The notes under the pieces are model-generated. The model had not been told where the DNA came from and ran no database searches. It saw only the letters and a list, made by a program, of their open reading frames with translations. From contig RCSZ01000016.1 of assembly GCA_014898425.1 (NCBI GenBank), positions 1,302,001 to 1,366,000 of the forward strand: a DNA stretch of 64,000 nt, given 5' to 3'. This DNA comes from Botryotinia globosa. Its lineage: Eukaryota > Ascomycota > Leotiomycetes > Helotiales > Sclerotiniaceae. The position numbers and the translations under genes were made by a program. The stretch's first letter is position 1, and each line of letters opens with the position of its first letter. Shown here in pieces: positions 24,399-37,103 of this stretch.

Positions 24399-26332
24399 TT
24401 TTGGGGGGGATCAGATGTGGTTATTTGGATGTATGTATGTATGTATGTGAGATTTAAAAAATCAAGTAAATCAAATTGAACCTGTCAATTTGTATACACT
24501 ACTACTGCAAAATCTAAAATAGAGGATAGAAAATTTGAAATGAATTCAAGCACAAAAAAGTCGTCAGGAACGACGAAAGAAAGATGAAAGAATAAACAGA
24601 TGAAGACTTGAGGTGTAAGATACAACATATGTGCATACTTTCCAAGTATTTAACAACAAAACCCACACCACCCCCCTCGGTACCGAAAGCAAATACCATA
24701 CACACACAAGACCCAAAACCCTCATCCTCAAAGCATCAGTCAAGAAACATCAGACCAACACGAATCGCACAAACCTACCTAAAACACTCTGTCACCCGAG
24801 TCGGAATTCGGTACATACCTGATACCCGAATTCCTGCTGCAAAACACAGATTTACCAACACAAACCAGTACATCACGAGTAGTAATATTCCGCCTCGCAC
24901 GCAATGTGCGCTCCCCACTCCCCACTTCCCACTCCCAACTCCCCCAAATCCTCACCGCAAACAGGATCCCAAACCACAACAAATAAACGACAAAATCACC
25001 AGCATGAAACATCTCGCGCATCAGTTATTGACATGTCTACCCGAAGAATTTATTCTCCTCAAATCATCATTATCGAAAGCATCAAAACCCACCTACCCAA
25101 CACACAACACGCCCAGCCCCGGAAAACATAAATCAAAAGACGTCACACGAAGCGAGCCAGGAGAGAAAATAAGCTTAACTATAAACATGCATACAGAAGC
25201 ATGAACATATCATATCACGCCATGAAAAATCTCGCTTCTCGCGCCATGAAACTTCGCGGCGAAGAATATGTCCCAGACTGGCGATTTGGGATTTCTGCTA
25301 GGACTTGGCTATGGTAGGATGGAGGATACCTCGACTAAACAATAAAGAAACAAAAGCAATACAAATGAAAGCAGTATATTCTAGTAACGATTTCCCCTAT
25401 TTTTCTCGACCCCGAGAAGATACATCATGCCTTTTTGACATCACCTTCACTTATACTAACACTTCTACTTACACTTCTACCTCCACAAACCTTCACAGAA
25501 CAAGCATCCCACTCCTCAACCAAGCCCCATTTCATCTCCGACTACACTAGTAGCCACTGCAGTATAAACCTCTTCTCACAAAGTCAAAAAATCACAGCCT
25601 CACAGACTCACAGCCCCAACCCTCCCTCACGCGACCAATTCCTCCCGAAATTTCCCTCTCCCTTTCCCTTCCTCGACCTCATCTTCAAACTCTAAGCCCC
25701 AAGCCCCAATCCCTCGAACTTGTCCCTCCACGGCACAACACAACACAACCACGTTACAATTTACAAACATTTCCCACACAAGTCTCATCAAAATAAGCTT
25801 GATTCACATCCACCTTTCAGTCCGTGCATAAGAGCGCATCCGTGCGCGCATGTAGATCTCTAACGCTCCCTACTCCCTGGCGTTTCGCACGTTTCCATAT
25901 TCCCGAGAACCTTCTCGGAATCCGGTTGAGGAGCTACTAACCATGTTGTCATCTTTTGTCGTTGCAACTGAATTGAGTAAAAAACAAAGACCGTGTTCCG
26001 AAGTCACCCATAAAACACTCCATGTGTCGACTTCAAATCACAAACAAACATCATCAACAAAAATTAGGACAGATCACACTCTATCCACCTCCAAATAAAT
26101 TGATCAATTAAATATGATAATATCGATATAAACCTTTCTCCTATAGGCTCCTCTACGCCCTTCCCAATATATCCATAGCCACGGATACGTGACCACGTAA
26201 ACGAATTTCTGTCAAAGTAAAATAAAAAAGATATTAACATCTCGATGCTTAGCTATGCAAGCCTATCCACCTATTTTACAACGCGAAAAACAATGATAGC
26301 CGGGGTAAAGTGTACATTTGTTTACTACCAAC
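24399..26332. other. ~1.9 kb intergenic, no gene seen
   Basis: Upstream of the small secreted protein and downstream of SLA1. A CA/CCCA-rich stretch at 24640-25200 gives long plus-strand frames with no recognisable motif. Several C/T-rich runs follow at 24900-24950 and 25600-25720. Confidence 0.5.
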
Positions 26333-29300
26333 TTAGAATCCAAATGGATTTTGAGGAGCTGTGTTGCATTAGTGTTTGAAAGTGATGGAGACATAGAGAT
26401 GAACTTACTGGCTTGTGAAAGGTTCGCGCGTCTGCCAGTGGGCTGTGGCGCGATGCTATTAGTGCCATTAAGTCCGAAACGAACTGAAAAATTGAATTAG
26501 TTGCAGGTTCATATAATAGTATGGTAGAAGAACGAAATTACCTGGTGGTGCTGGCCCAGTCGCTTGAGGGATTAATGGGGATGGGTGTTGCTGTGGCGCA
26601 GGTGGAGCCAGTGGTGCAGGGAAATTCTGACCGCCAAAACCGGTTGCTCCATTCATCATGCCTGTTTGCTGAGGTTGCATGGCAGGAGGCAAGAATGAGT
26701 TTACACCGGTAGGTTGAGAGAATTGTTGTCCAGTAGGGAATGCACTCTGGAAGCCTGTGACTTGAGGTTGAAGTGGTTGTGGTTGGAATGGCTGTACTGG
26801 AGGGTTTGCAAATGGTGTACCTGTTTGGTTTGGTATAAATTGCTGAGGAGCGCCCGTTTGCATGGGGAATTGCTGAAAGTTGTTGGGTGCTCCAGGATTG
26901 AATTGATTGAATCCGGTAGGTTGTTGCATCATGCCAGTTTGCTGTTGCATAAATTGTTGTTGTTGCATTTGCTGTTGCTGCTGTTGCATGCGTTGTTGAT
27001 TGAGATCATGCAGACTTTGTCCAGGAGGAGCAATTTGAGGTTGGAAAGCTCCATACCCAGTAGCTTGAGCTTGGAGTGGAGGTGGGGCGTAAGCGGTCAC
27101 AGCTTGAGGAGCCGACAAAGGTCGCGAAGGAGGAAGTGGTGGTATCAGAGACGTGTTTGCGCCCATTTGAGGGGGTCCAGGACGTTGACGCGCCAAGTTT
27201 GCTGGGAACAAAGGCCCAGAAGGAGCAGGCTGCTGTTGAGGGAGCCCAGTTTGCTGATTTCCAATTCCAGCAAAAATTGAAGGAGTGACGGCAGGTGGGC
27301 CTTGGGGTTGCGGTGTTGCTTGAGCAGTCGGCTGTGCTTTTACGGGTTCGAGAGGAGTGGACAGCAGCGAAAGTTCTTGCATCGAGCCAGTAATAGCTGG
27401 TTGTTGTGGAGCGGGAGCTGGAGCCGGTGTGGACTCGACAGGCGCACTGCTTGTGGCTTCTTGTTTTGATGGCTTAACATCCCATGCATCATCATCGAAC
27501 CCTCCTCGCTTGACATCCTTTCCTGCTGGAGTTGGAGCAGTTGCAAGGGGTGTGGCAACACCTTGAGGGGATGACTTCTCGGAACCATTCTGCGAAAAGG
27601 CGTTCGCATCCACCACATCATTAGTTGTTACAGCAGGAGCGGGACGAGCTTTTCGAGTATTGTTTTTCAATGTACCACCGGGTCCAGAGAAGAGGCCAGC
27701 TTCACCGTCATCGTCACCAAGGCTGACGTTTCGCTTCCCATCTTTTCGCATGTATTTCTTGTCTATGAATCTTATTATTTTGATGATATCCCCCTCGCGA
27801 ATTCCAAGATTCCGAAGTACAGTGGCATCAATATCAGGCAAAACACTCTCATCCATAGAATCTCGCTTGAATGCCTGTGCATATCTCTCACAAAGCCCCA
27901 CAGCAACGTCGCAGGAGAGAAAGAATTGGAACCAGTCATACTCTGGACGTTCAATGCTTGCGCCGACACTTGCACCGTTGCTTGACTGTCTTTCAGCTGC
28001 TCGTGACTTTTGCTGCTTTTTGATGTCTGATAACGGCTTATCTTCATCCAAGGATACACCCGTCATTCGTTCAACATATTCCAGATCTTCAACTGACATT
28101 TTGACAACTGGGACAGCAATTTTCACGCCGTTCATTTTGTGTAGGTTTATCTTACCGTCTTTCAACGCTAGAAATTGTGCCTCAACACTGAAGGACTTTG
28201 AGCGGTCCGTCCAGGTTCTTACTTTGGCAGGATCAGGTTCTACGGGTTGTTAGCTACAACGCATTACGCTGTATTAAAATTTTACTTACTGGACTTTGAA
28301 GATTTCGAAGAGCTGCTTTCTCGGCCATTATCTCGTCTCTTCTGTTGCCCAGATTGGTTACCATTGTCACGAGCATAAAGACTGCTACCCCGTTCGGGTA
28401 GTCGCATTCCAGGGCCTACCTCAACCTCGTCTCTCTTCGCTGTCTTCAGGGCTTCCCTTGCTAGTCGCGCTTCCTCGAGTCGATTTTGTTCAACGGTTGA
28501 TCGCCCTGCGTTTATTCCAGCCGAACTTGGTGTTTGCACTGTACCAACAACTTCGATGTAACTACTTGGAACAACTCCTTCTTTCGCATTCTTGACCCGC
28601 CGTACCATCCACCATTCCTCACTCTTGATATCGTCAATTATAACGACTTCATCCCCAACATTCACGTCTACTTCATCCACTCCTTGTGCGACGAAATCGT
28701 AGAGAACTTGCCCTCTCTTCTGGCCAGATCCAGATCCTGCTGCAATAACCTCTCTTAATCCCTCTGCTCGAGCGGCGCCCGCAAGTTCTCCCAATGCACT
28801 CACAATTTCTGTCGCGGTGTCTTTGGCCCCGGCGTGGAAATCAATACTCTTGGTAGGGCGTACTAGTTCCATGAAAACATGCTTTCCTTCCAATGAATAA
28901 TGCGTCATTTTCTCTGCTGTCCAGGTTTGTTCTGGTCCATCTCGGGCTTGCTCCGGAGCGATCAAAATTGTACCTGTAGCGACGTTGATACCGAGAGTCG
29001 TGGGCATTTTTTTCTTTTTACCCATTACATGCACCATTTCGCTGATGTTATACATGTGAAATCCACCTGGTGCACGACTCGCTCTAGGCTCATCTGGGGC
29101 ATCTACTACGCCCATTGTAGCGAAAGATACTCTATTATAGGGAGGGGATGCAGCAACACCAGTAGGAGATGCAGGAAGCCTTGGGGAGTACTGCCGGGTA
29201 GATTCTCGATCCCGCTCTCGACTAGGCTGCGGTACAGATACTTGTGATACTGGCCTCGCAGGTAACGTAGGTGTGGGTGGTTCTTCATCGGAGGCTTCGG

Positions 29301-30043
29301 GGGTGAATTCTGGTGGGGCTCGAGCTACCGGAGCGGACGATTTCCTCTGTTGTTGCTGGTTTAATATACCTGCGATTGCAGTGGCCGGGGTGGCAATTAC
29401 TGGGGATTCGGGGGACTGAGGTGGTAGAGGAGACTCGGGCGCCTGCGGTGCTTCTTCTTCTACTGCAACTTGTGGTGGTCTTGGTCGGCTCGGAAGATTT
29501 GGAGCAGGTGCTTCTTTGGACTCTTCTAAGTTCTCAGATAATTCAATATAATTTGCAGGTACGAAGCCATACTCTCCCTCGAAGCCTACCAAGATCCAGT
29601 CCGGATCTGATGTGTCGAAAACCTCGAGTTGTGCATCTTCCGTGAATGATAACTCCTCATCTGTCTGTCTCGTGTAATCGTAGAGAGCTCTAGCTTTGCT
29701 AGATGGTACTGCCTATAAGGATAGAAATTAGCATATGCTGCACCATCGCCAATGACTGAAGTATGTTCATATTGTCATATGAATGGGTATGTCAATCCCC
29801 TATTGCTATTGTCATAAATCGCGGATCTCAATTGGATATTCATACCTCCTGGATGTAGTTGTTTGGGATTAATCCCACCGGTTCATCCTCATCGTCTGCA
29901 GAGGCCTTCTTCTTTGCTTTCCACCAGTCGTCTTCCGTACTCTTCTCTAGCACATAGAGGATATCACCTTCGTTGATAGTAAGTTCTCCCTCACCTGCCG
30001 GAACATAATCATATACTGCGGTGTAAACACCCAGGAAACCCAT
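26333..30043 (-). CDS. SLA1: SLA1 actin-patch endocytic adaptor
   Basis: Homologue of yeast Sla1, which links NPFxD cargo, clathrin and the Arp2/3 activator Las17 at cortical actin patches. Exons on the minus strand are 29846-30043, 28290-29712, 26542-28239, 26409-26483 and 26333-26358, giving 1139 residues. Two tandem SH3 domains lie at residues 3-66 and 70-130 (ALYDY cores), and a third SH3 at about 400-460 (VLYDF, ending SSYIEV). The SHD1 cargo-binding domain is at 540-600 (KVRTWTDR...VEAQF) and a SAM-like SHD2 at about 640-705. The long Gln-rich tail carries at least ten Q-x-T-G repeats, the substrate site of Ark1/Prk1-type kinases. It ends in NPFGF, an EH-binding NPF motif that could dock onto Ede1, encoded in this same window. 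Confidence 0.93.
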
Positions 30044-31166
30044 CGTGGATAGTTCGTCTGGAAGGTTGCTATGAGGGGAATACTCCTCCTGCTCGGGTTC
30101 GAAATTGTTATCGTCCTGCGAAGTGGTCTAGAGACAGCCCCATGTAATTTCGGAAATTCAGTAGTTCCAAGTTCGCGATGCCGGATTTACCCAGGTTTGG
30201 ATGGGCTTGCCGCTTTGAACAAATGACAAAGTTGTATCGGGCTATTGGGCTGTTGAAGTTGATGGTCTATGTATGCCGAATGATTAAATGATACCAAAGC
30301 AAATGAATATTCTAAGATCTTAGGAGCAATACCCAGGTAGGCAGCTTCAACAAAAGCGTGTAAACGTGGATTGGTTATTGTGAGGTCGGTTGATAGGAAA
30401 TGATGTTGCGTAGTTGGTCTCTAGGATTTTCCGTATCTAGGGTCACATCTAGATGCCAATGCTAATAAGGTTGTTTTAATGTAAATCATAGCGGTTCGTT
30501 CGCTCTGCATAACAAGTCTTGGAATATTTCAGAGTGCAGCATCTCATTCACCAATTACTACTTACTACTCGAGTACGTCGAGTCAAAGTTCTTTCAGTCA
30601 TATCGTAGAATGCTACCACTTATCTCTTCTATTGACCATTTCATCAAACATCGAGATCCAAAGACGTGGTTGAGTTGCATCCACCAGCTACGTCAGTCAG
30701 CATAGTACGTAACGATACTGAACGTCAGGCATTGGCATGTCAAGATTCATGCATTAATTCTTGGGTTGTCCCGATGGATGATCAGGCATGAACTGTATCA
30801 TGTAACTTTTACTGGGATATGAACACACATTTGAATACTCATGCTATCAACTTGAAGTCAATACAAGTATTGCTTTCATAAGTTCGTTCGAAAAAAACAA
30901 CGTCCGATGAACTATTGATTACAGAGATGAGCTGATGTAGGCGTGGTGAAGTTAGTCCAGATAGACGATTCGCTGCAATGAGTGCCCATTCTGGCCAGAG
31001 AAATAGTACTCGCCAAAGGTGACGGCTGTGTGTCGTATGAGATTCTTTGAGAAGTTGTATGTTCAGAGGGTATATAGCTGGCTACCTTGTGAGATTCTCC
31101 AAAATACGAAAGACGTTGAGATTTTCAAGTCTTCAATCGCACTATCTAACATTACATTATCAGATT
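30044..31166. other. SLA1 upstream region and intergenic DNA
   Basis: Contains no convincing gene. A short, frame-open segment at 31063-31160 next to the MFS transporter stop could only be joined by an alternative splice replacing its normal ending. Confidence 0.5.
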
Positions 31167-32886
31167 CTAATAAGTATACCTGAAGTTCATGGTCCTCTCT
31201 AGTAAGACCATCCCCTTTCTCTGTCGGCCGTTGGCGTACCAAAAATATATCGAGAAAATGCCAACAATGGCAACAATGAAAATTTGGGAGCCAATACTGA
31301 CCCAAATTGCTGTCAGATATCGAGGCGCCTCATTATACCTGATAATGAATGCACCGGCAATTCCTCCCAACCCATTACAGGCAGTTCCGGCAGCTGCAAA
31401 GGTTGCTCTTTTCCACTGACCGACAATATTGGATGATTGGTAGGCATTCATTGCTGCCCAGTTTGACACATAACCTCCTGTCGCTAAATATGTCCCAATA
31501 TATCGAACTGTATCTTGACTAGCGAACCCCAACATACAGAAACCCACCATGGTACAGATGGAATTGAAAATTATGACCAAGCCTCGAAGTTGATAGCGAT
31601 CACCAACTATCGAGGAGATAATGACGGGAATCACAGCATAGAAATATGGTGGTGCTGATAACATAATGGAACTGTCCTCAGAAAATCCCATCCCAGTTTT
31701 CAGAATGATGGGTAAGAAGTAAGACATGCCTTTGGTTGGAGTTAGCATATTAGTCTCAATGATGTTACTGGTAGTTCGTACTTACTTGTCGATACCAAGT
31801 TCAAGCAAAAAAGTAAAGCACAAAAACCGTAAATCTTTGGATCTAGAAATTGGATGAGACATTTTCCTAACGAGAACTCCTCTGCCTTTACGTCGCCTCT
31901 ATCATTCGAAATTCTCGCAAGTGCCAGATTTTGCTCTTCGGCTGTCAAGAAACGAAAGCTTTTATGAGCATTTTCTGGGAAATCCACCATCCAGAAATAG
32001 GTTACGCATCCCACAACTATCAACAAATTAGCTTTCGAGACCGGGCCATTAATCCGAGTAACATACCTATAGCAAGCAGACCTTGCACTAGAAACATCCA
32101 CCTCCAACCGGCCAAGCTCCCTTTACCATTCAAATGGTTCACACCATAGTTAAGGAAAATTCCCAGACCGACAACAATAACTTCGCCCGTCTGTAAAAAA
32201 GCGAAGCGAAGCTGTTGTTCTTTTCTGGTATACCAAGTTGAAATAAGGTAGCTTAATCCTGGAAAGATAGCAGATTGAGCAATTCCCAGAAGTAGACGAA
32301 GGGCTACCATCTGTTGCCAGGTATTGATGAAAGCCGTACACTACGCCATGCCATTAGAATTCTCTTCTTCAAATAAAGTCTGGAATTGACTCAGAGTCTT
32401 CCATACCAAGGTCACAATGCCAAAGCCAATCGTAAACAACGAGAATACGAATCTTGGTCCACACATCCTCACACACAGCGTAGCTGGTAACTGAAATGTT
32501 ACACTTGCCACTGTATACACCAAGATTGATACAGACTACAAAACACAGCCTCAGTATGCAATAACAAAATCAGTTGACGGAGTAAAGGAACTTACATATC
32601 TGTTCCCAACTCCCAAACCCAAATCTGTAAAGAAATCATCTGCGACACTGGCCGAACTAATGATTCCCGAATCCATCAAATTCAAACTACATAATATTCC
32701 AGCGATCGTACATAATCTCCAGTCCACCTTCCTCACCAATCTCCTTTCCAAATTCTCTCTGGACGCCGCATCGATGTCAAAACCATCATTCTGGTATGTG
32801 ATGGGGGCAGCACATGCTGTTTTCCCGTCATCATGATGAGAGGAATGGTGAGGTGAAGAAGCTGCTGCGAAATCGGGGGAGCCCAT
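31167..32886 (-). CDS. MFS transporter, anion:cation symporter (allantoate permease) family
   Basis: Plasma-membrane major facilitator of the Dal5/Tna1/Seo1 type, usually importing organic acids, vitamins or small peptides. Five exons on the minus strand (32596-32886, 32407-32535, 32067-32340, 31786-32016, 31167-31729) give 495 residues with the expected 12 membrane segments. Typical blocks are the basic ERRLVRKVDWR start, NLMDSG in helix 1, the helix 4-5 motif with STWYTRKEQQLR and AGWRWMF, and the ending MNFRYTY. The intron that separates ITL from CTAF is confirmed by the family sequence on both sides. It appears intact, unlike its neighbours to the right, so it may not belong to the decayed cluster. 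The substrate cannot be read from sequence. Confidence 0.88.
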
Positions 32887-33296
32887 GCTGATCAAATCCC
32901 ACGCCGTTCCTCGTGAATTCCACAGAACAAACACACGAAAATGATGAATCAAACAACAATTATACCAACTCGCCCACAAAATCAAAACAAAAACATCAAA
33001 ACAAAAACATGAAAATTTTCGACAGCACCGGATAATTATAAATCAATATCCAATCCAATGAAATGTTGAAAATATTGACTCATGAATCAATAAGGCGGAT
33101 ATGTACACGTCTAATAAGTACCCAGGTCGTTCTTACAAAGCATCATGTACACTTTGTGCGGGGATTCTACGGCTTCGGAGCTTCAAGGGATAGAACTTGG
33201 AAGGCTGGGAGTTCGGGTCCGCGGGATGGAATTTGTATTGTCCGTGGCGGATTGGATTGGGTCCGATTGCTTACACAGGAAGACCTCGAGCTCTAA
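32887..33296. other. intergenic, no gene seen
   Basis: Upstream of the MFS transporter; A-rich leader near 32960-33010. No recognisable frame. Confidence 0.5.
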
Positions 33297-34540
33297 TCAT
33301 TCTCTGTAGAGGTAGGTGGCCTTTCCTTTCCGAGAATTACGTGTTAGATATTGTTTCATGGGAAGACAATAAAGTTTACTTGCCTGTTGCTGTTCAAGCT
33401 GAGTGATCCGACCAAATACTTGTTTAATCGCAGCAGACCTGATAAATTCCGCATACTTGTCAGCTACAACCGCATACGGAGCTCCCAAATCAACCTCATC
33501 GCTCTATTTCGATCCATCATCATCGACATTTTCTCTATTCACTGTCCCAGACATAAGCATGTTAAGCGTATCCCTCAATTTCTTCCTCTTCTCTGGATTC
33601 GAAAGTCCAAAAGTAAACGGAATCGGACCATCCGGTCGCAAAGACAGATCGTAGAGACGCGAATCTAATTGCAAAAATGAAGGGAGTTTGTCATTTGCGC
33701 TGCGGACGAATGACGGTATGGAAATGAGGGGGTGAGGCATCACGTGTATAATTTCTGGCGGGGAAGTCCCAGTCCCAGTTCCAGAAGGCGAATACTACGC
33801 GTCGGAGAGGTGCATGGTGATTAGAGATGCCGCTTCGGCGCCGGAATGGGAGCCCCCGACTACGAGAATTTTCCCTGGTAAGAATTGTGCATGGGTAGGT
33901 GAGAGATCTGAAATCTGACGGTATTGAGAGCTGTGGAGAATAGGAGATGGTTGGCTTTCTTGTTTTGGAATCAGGTTGGTGCATGGAAATGGAATTTTTC
34001 TGGCTTGAGAGAAAAATCCAGATGCGATGATCAGATAGTCGAGTATATCGATCTTTTCGATGGCCGTCTCTCCTTCGAGTGCGATGCTTGTGATTTTCCA
34101 TTTCTTGGTCTCCACCTCTGGAGAAGTGTGGAGGTGTTCAATCATTTTGACGTAGGTTTGGAAAGCGATGGTTCCTGGTGGAATGTATCTCGCAGCGAAT
34201 TCCTTCAAGTATCGATGGACTTGCCACGCTTTAGGATATATGGTAGCTGGAGGCTGCATTTCCACCGACTGCCAAGCAAGATCAGAAAAACAGACGGTGA
34301 ATTGAGAAAGATTGGTATGCATTTCAGGATCGATGATTCCATTGGGATTTGATTCCACAGCCCAAAGATCCCCAACGTCGGTCCCCTGCTCGAATACTGT
34401 GACTTTGGAGATGGAATCTTGGGAAGATGACTTGAGGAGTGTTTTGGCGGCAACAAGACCTGCTGCCCGGCCCCAATTATTGCGACGGTCACCATGGTGT
34501 TTTGCGATGTTGCTGTGCGTGTCGAACTTTCAGGACTCAT
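33297..34540 (-). pseudogene. flavin-containing monooxygenase relic
   Basis: Remains of an FMO-type NADPH-dependent monooxygenase. Read on the minus strand, the N-terminal VAIIGAG Rossmann motif (about 34475) lacks one base, so GAGPAGLVAAKT-like coding continues only after a frameshift. The body then runs cleanly from about 34450 to 33797, with the second nucleotide motif VVGGSHSGAEAA at about 33840. An in-frame TAG at 33795-33797 interrupts it, the same frame continues, and a second in-frame TAG follows at 33504-33506 before a plausible C-terminus. Both stops could come from CAG by C-to-T change. Three lesions make a functional gene unlikely. It sits beside other damaged secondary-metabolism-type genes. 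Confidence 0.8.
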
Positions 34541-34977
34541 TTACTGCATCGATGTTGTACTTGGACTCGATGAAGCTGGTAGGGTCTAGATACACTATAA
34601 ATACACACGGGATTTTTGTGGGACACACCAACTGTTGCATTTCTGACTTATCACCATAATTTGGTTGGTTATGTGACATAGTTCACTTGATATGATCTGA
34701 TTCTTTGGGAAATTGATCTCTGTTTGCGTTGGTAATTTCGGCTACGATCATCACGAACTACCGAGAAATTTTATCTGGACTGCTGCATGTTGTTGGTAAT
34801 ATATAAACATGACTGTGGAATCCATGAAACAGAGGCTTCAAATAGACTACCTCTCAAATACAGGTAAATTACAATTTCGTGTTTCAATCCAATGAGACAC
34901 CATTGCCAAAAGCACAAACACGTGTTTCCAAAAAGTACAAGCAATTATATTCTACAAGCGTACATCTCGGCGTTCAA
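34541..34977. other. intergenic, no gene seen
   Basis: Upstream of the monooxygenase relic. Nothing recognisable. Confidence 0.45.
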
Positions 34978-35880
34978 TCAACCAGCATACACATCCGCGT
35001 GGTGTCCCAGCACAGATCGAGTAGAAGCCAGACTATACGCACTCATATCATCCATTTCATGGGTTCTTGAAGAGTTGCCAAACTTGGTTTTCCGAGTACT
35101 CCTCGTTCCATACATCCCCGGGGATGAAGTCGAAGGATCGATCTTTTTTCGAAAAAGCAATGTTCGATAGGGGGGCAGTGCTCATACCATGACGGCAGTA
35201 GTGGGTTCGCAAAGAGCCCAGACTGCATTGACATTGGGGAATGAGCTTGTATAGCTTCCAACGGTGTGATGGTTCGTAGGACGTCGAAAAGTATGTCGAT
35301 GATCACTAGGCCGGCGATAGCTGCCACACCCAGTTTCCGAGATGTGGGCATGTGCATTGCACGTAGCATGCCGAGAGGTAGTGTCATCGCTGGCGAAGAA
35401 GGTTGCGAGAAACGAATTGCCAGTGTAGATTGCGACCGCTATCCACCAGTTTCGAAAGGCATTGGATACCGAGAATAGAGCCCAGTAGAGTGATTAGGAA
35501 AGATGCTTTCACAAGGTACATGGTTACCCAAAAGAAAACAATGTTGACGATGCCCACGTTTTGTGCATACATCAACTGATCGTCGTTAGGAAGATATCCT
35601 CCGAGACCAAGTGCATATAGTTGGTAGTTGTATTGGATAGGCAGGTAAACCTGATATGTGATGGCAAAAGCAAGTAAGGATCCAAGGGCCAATACATTGA
35701 AGACATCATCCAGATGTAAACTCTTTCCTTGTAAACTCTTTCCTTTTTGCCATCTAATACAGAAATGGTCAAATGTAAGTACAGTCGAGATACTGAATAA
35801 TAGGGTCCATTCCAGCGCCTGCCAACACGATTAGCGTTGCGTACTCGAAGGATCAATTTAGAATGCGGCTACTCTATACA
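34978..35880 (-). pseudogene. fungal rhodopsin-fold (SAT4/PTH11-like) membrane protein relic
   Basis: Minus-strand fragments of a seven-helix fungal integral membrane protein of the SAT4/rhodopsin-domain type. The order is an N-terminal membrane helix with HLDDVF (about 35700-35840, where a 15-bp GGAAAGAGTTTACAA word is duplicated), a block with YLVKASFL (about 35500), a +1 frame jump into YWALFSVSNAFRNWW (about 35450), another jump into LPLGMLRAMHMPTSRKLG (about 35370), and a final jump into WALCEPTTAV. An in-frame TGA precedes ALPPYR (about 35190). At least three frame changes plus one stop indicate decay. Such proteins often accompany secondary-metabolite clusters or act as G-protein-coupled-like receptors. 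Confidence 0.7.
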
Positions 35881-36725
35881 TTCAGATTCTCGAGTGGAAC
35901 AACAAGAACCATCTGGGTTTCGGCTATGGATATAATGTATGTGCAAAATTATGAGAGCGGAGTACGACTGCAGATTTCATAAATGAGGTATCGACGAACT
36001 TAGCCAGTGTGCGTGTGAGGACAACATGCTTCTTTATGGGAACTGAGCGATTCCTCATCTTCTTAACTCCATCTTACAATCACGGGGGTAAGAAAGGTAC
36101 CGCCTGCTGCCTCCCTTGTCCTGCTGCAAAGAAATCTTCAACAGAATTGAACAATATCCTGCAATTTCTTTCCCGTTCTTCAGTGTGCATCATATTTGTG
36201 TGATATCGACCCTAGTCTGCATTCTAAGTTTGACAATTGATGCAAGAAAATAGTAATCTATGCTTCCGATGTAAGAAGGACTCAACGCAAAGATGGGGAG
36301 CGAGGGGTAGTAGATCAGACCTGTTTTCGTTTGTTTGAATGACTTCCAGTATTCGGGCAGATCTACACCTGGACCTACCTTTTTTGCAAGCTTGAACAAG
36401 CAAGTGGTAAGTGTTTCTCTCTGTCACATCTAGCTACCTGCAAAGTATCCATGTACTGTGCCGCTCAGTTGAATTTCAGTGGCGCGGTATATTCCAGACA
36501 CACGAATTGTGGATGTCGAGGATCTGCTGACAATTCTTTGTTTGGAAGGTCATATTTTTGGGGGCCGGAGATGATCTATCTCGACACGAAATATGGTCAT
36601 CAGCAGCCTTTGAACACGCAACACCATGTTTGAGAATATATCAGCAAGAAAGCCATTAATTTGGTATGTTTACACGATGTTAAAGTAAGAGGTAGTTGGT
36701 ATCATACTTTTTGAGTTATAACTCC
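35881..36725. other. intergenic, no gene seen
   Basis: No motif-bearing frame; short frames on both strands overlap each other. Confidence 0.45.
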
Positions 36726-36998
36726 GAAACGAGCACGTGCCATCCGCGACACCGTTATCTGCACCCACCAGGTTGAGGCCGGAGAAGCCAGAACCATTCG
36801 CGAGCGTGGACAAGGATCTCCTATTTTTGTAGAAATTCGTGAATTACCTAGGATGTATAAAGATCATTCTTTGACTTTATTGGGTGCCCGCAAATGGTGT
36901 TATCAAAATCCTAGCGCCCGTCGAGCCATCAAAATTGTTACCAGAGCTCAGACCATTCGTGCCGACAATTCCAGCTTCATATTGAAGGAAGATCGCTA
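36726..36998 (+). pseudogene. unrecognised coding-like fragment without a start codon
   Basis: An open frame of about 90 codons ending at TAA 36996-36998. It opens after an in-frame TGA near 36711 and has no ATG until mid-frame. Its composition looks protein-like: charged, with words such as EARTIRERG, IFVEIRELPR and LGARKWCYQNPSARRA, and little low complexity. It does not share sequence with the flanking relics. I do not recognise the family. It may be a displaced exon or a relic of a larger gene. Confidence 0.35.
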
Positions 36999-37103
36999 AC
37001 GACGGATCCGTACCGTCTAAGGTAAAGCGCTATGTACAGAGCAGAAAGTGCGCGGTGCTTCTCAGAGTAAAAGAACATCTGAATGTACGTACGTAGCAGG
37101 TTT

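Noticed and set aside
24608..25204. 198-codon Pro/Thr/His-rich ORF
   Set aside because: Compositionally driven by CA/CCC-rich DNA, overlapped by several other frames, and without motifs or introns.
26714..27280. Plus-strand 188-codon ORF over SLA1
   Set aside because: Antisense shadow of the glutamine-rich SLA1 tail.
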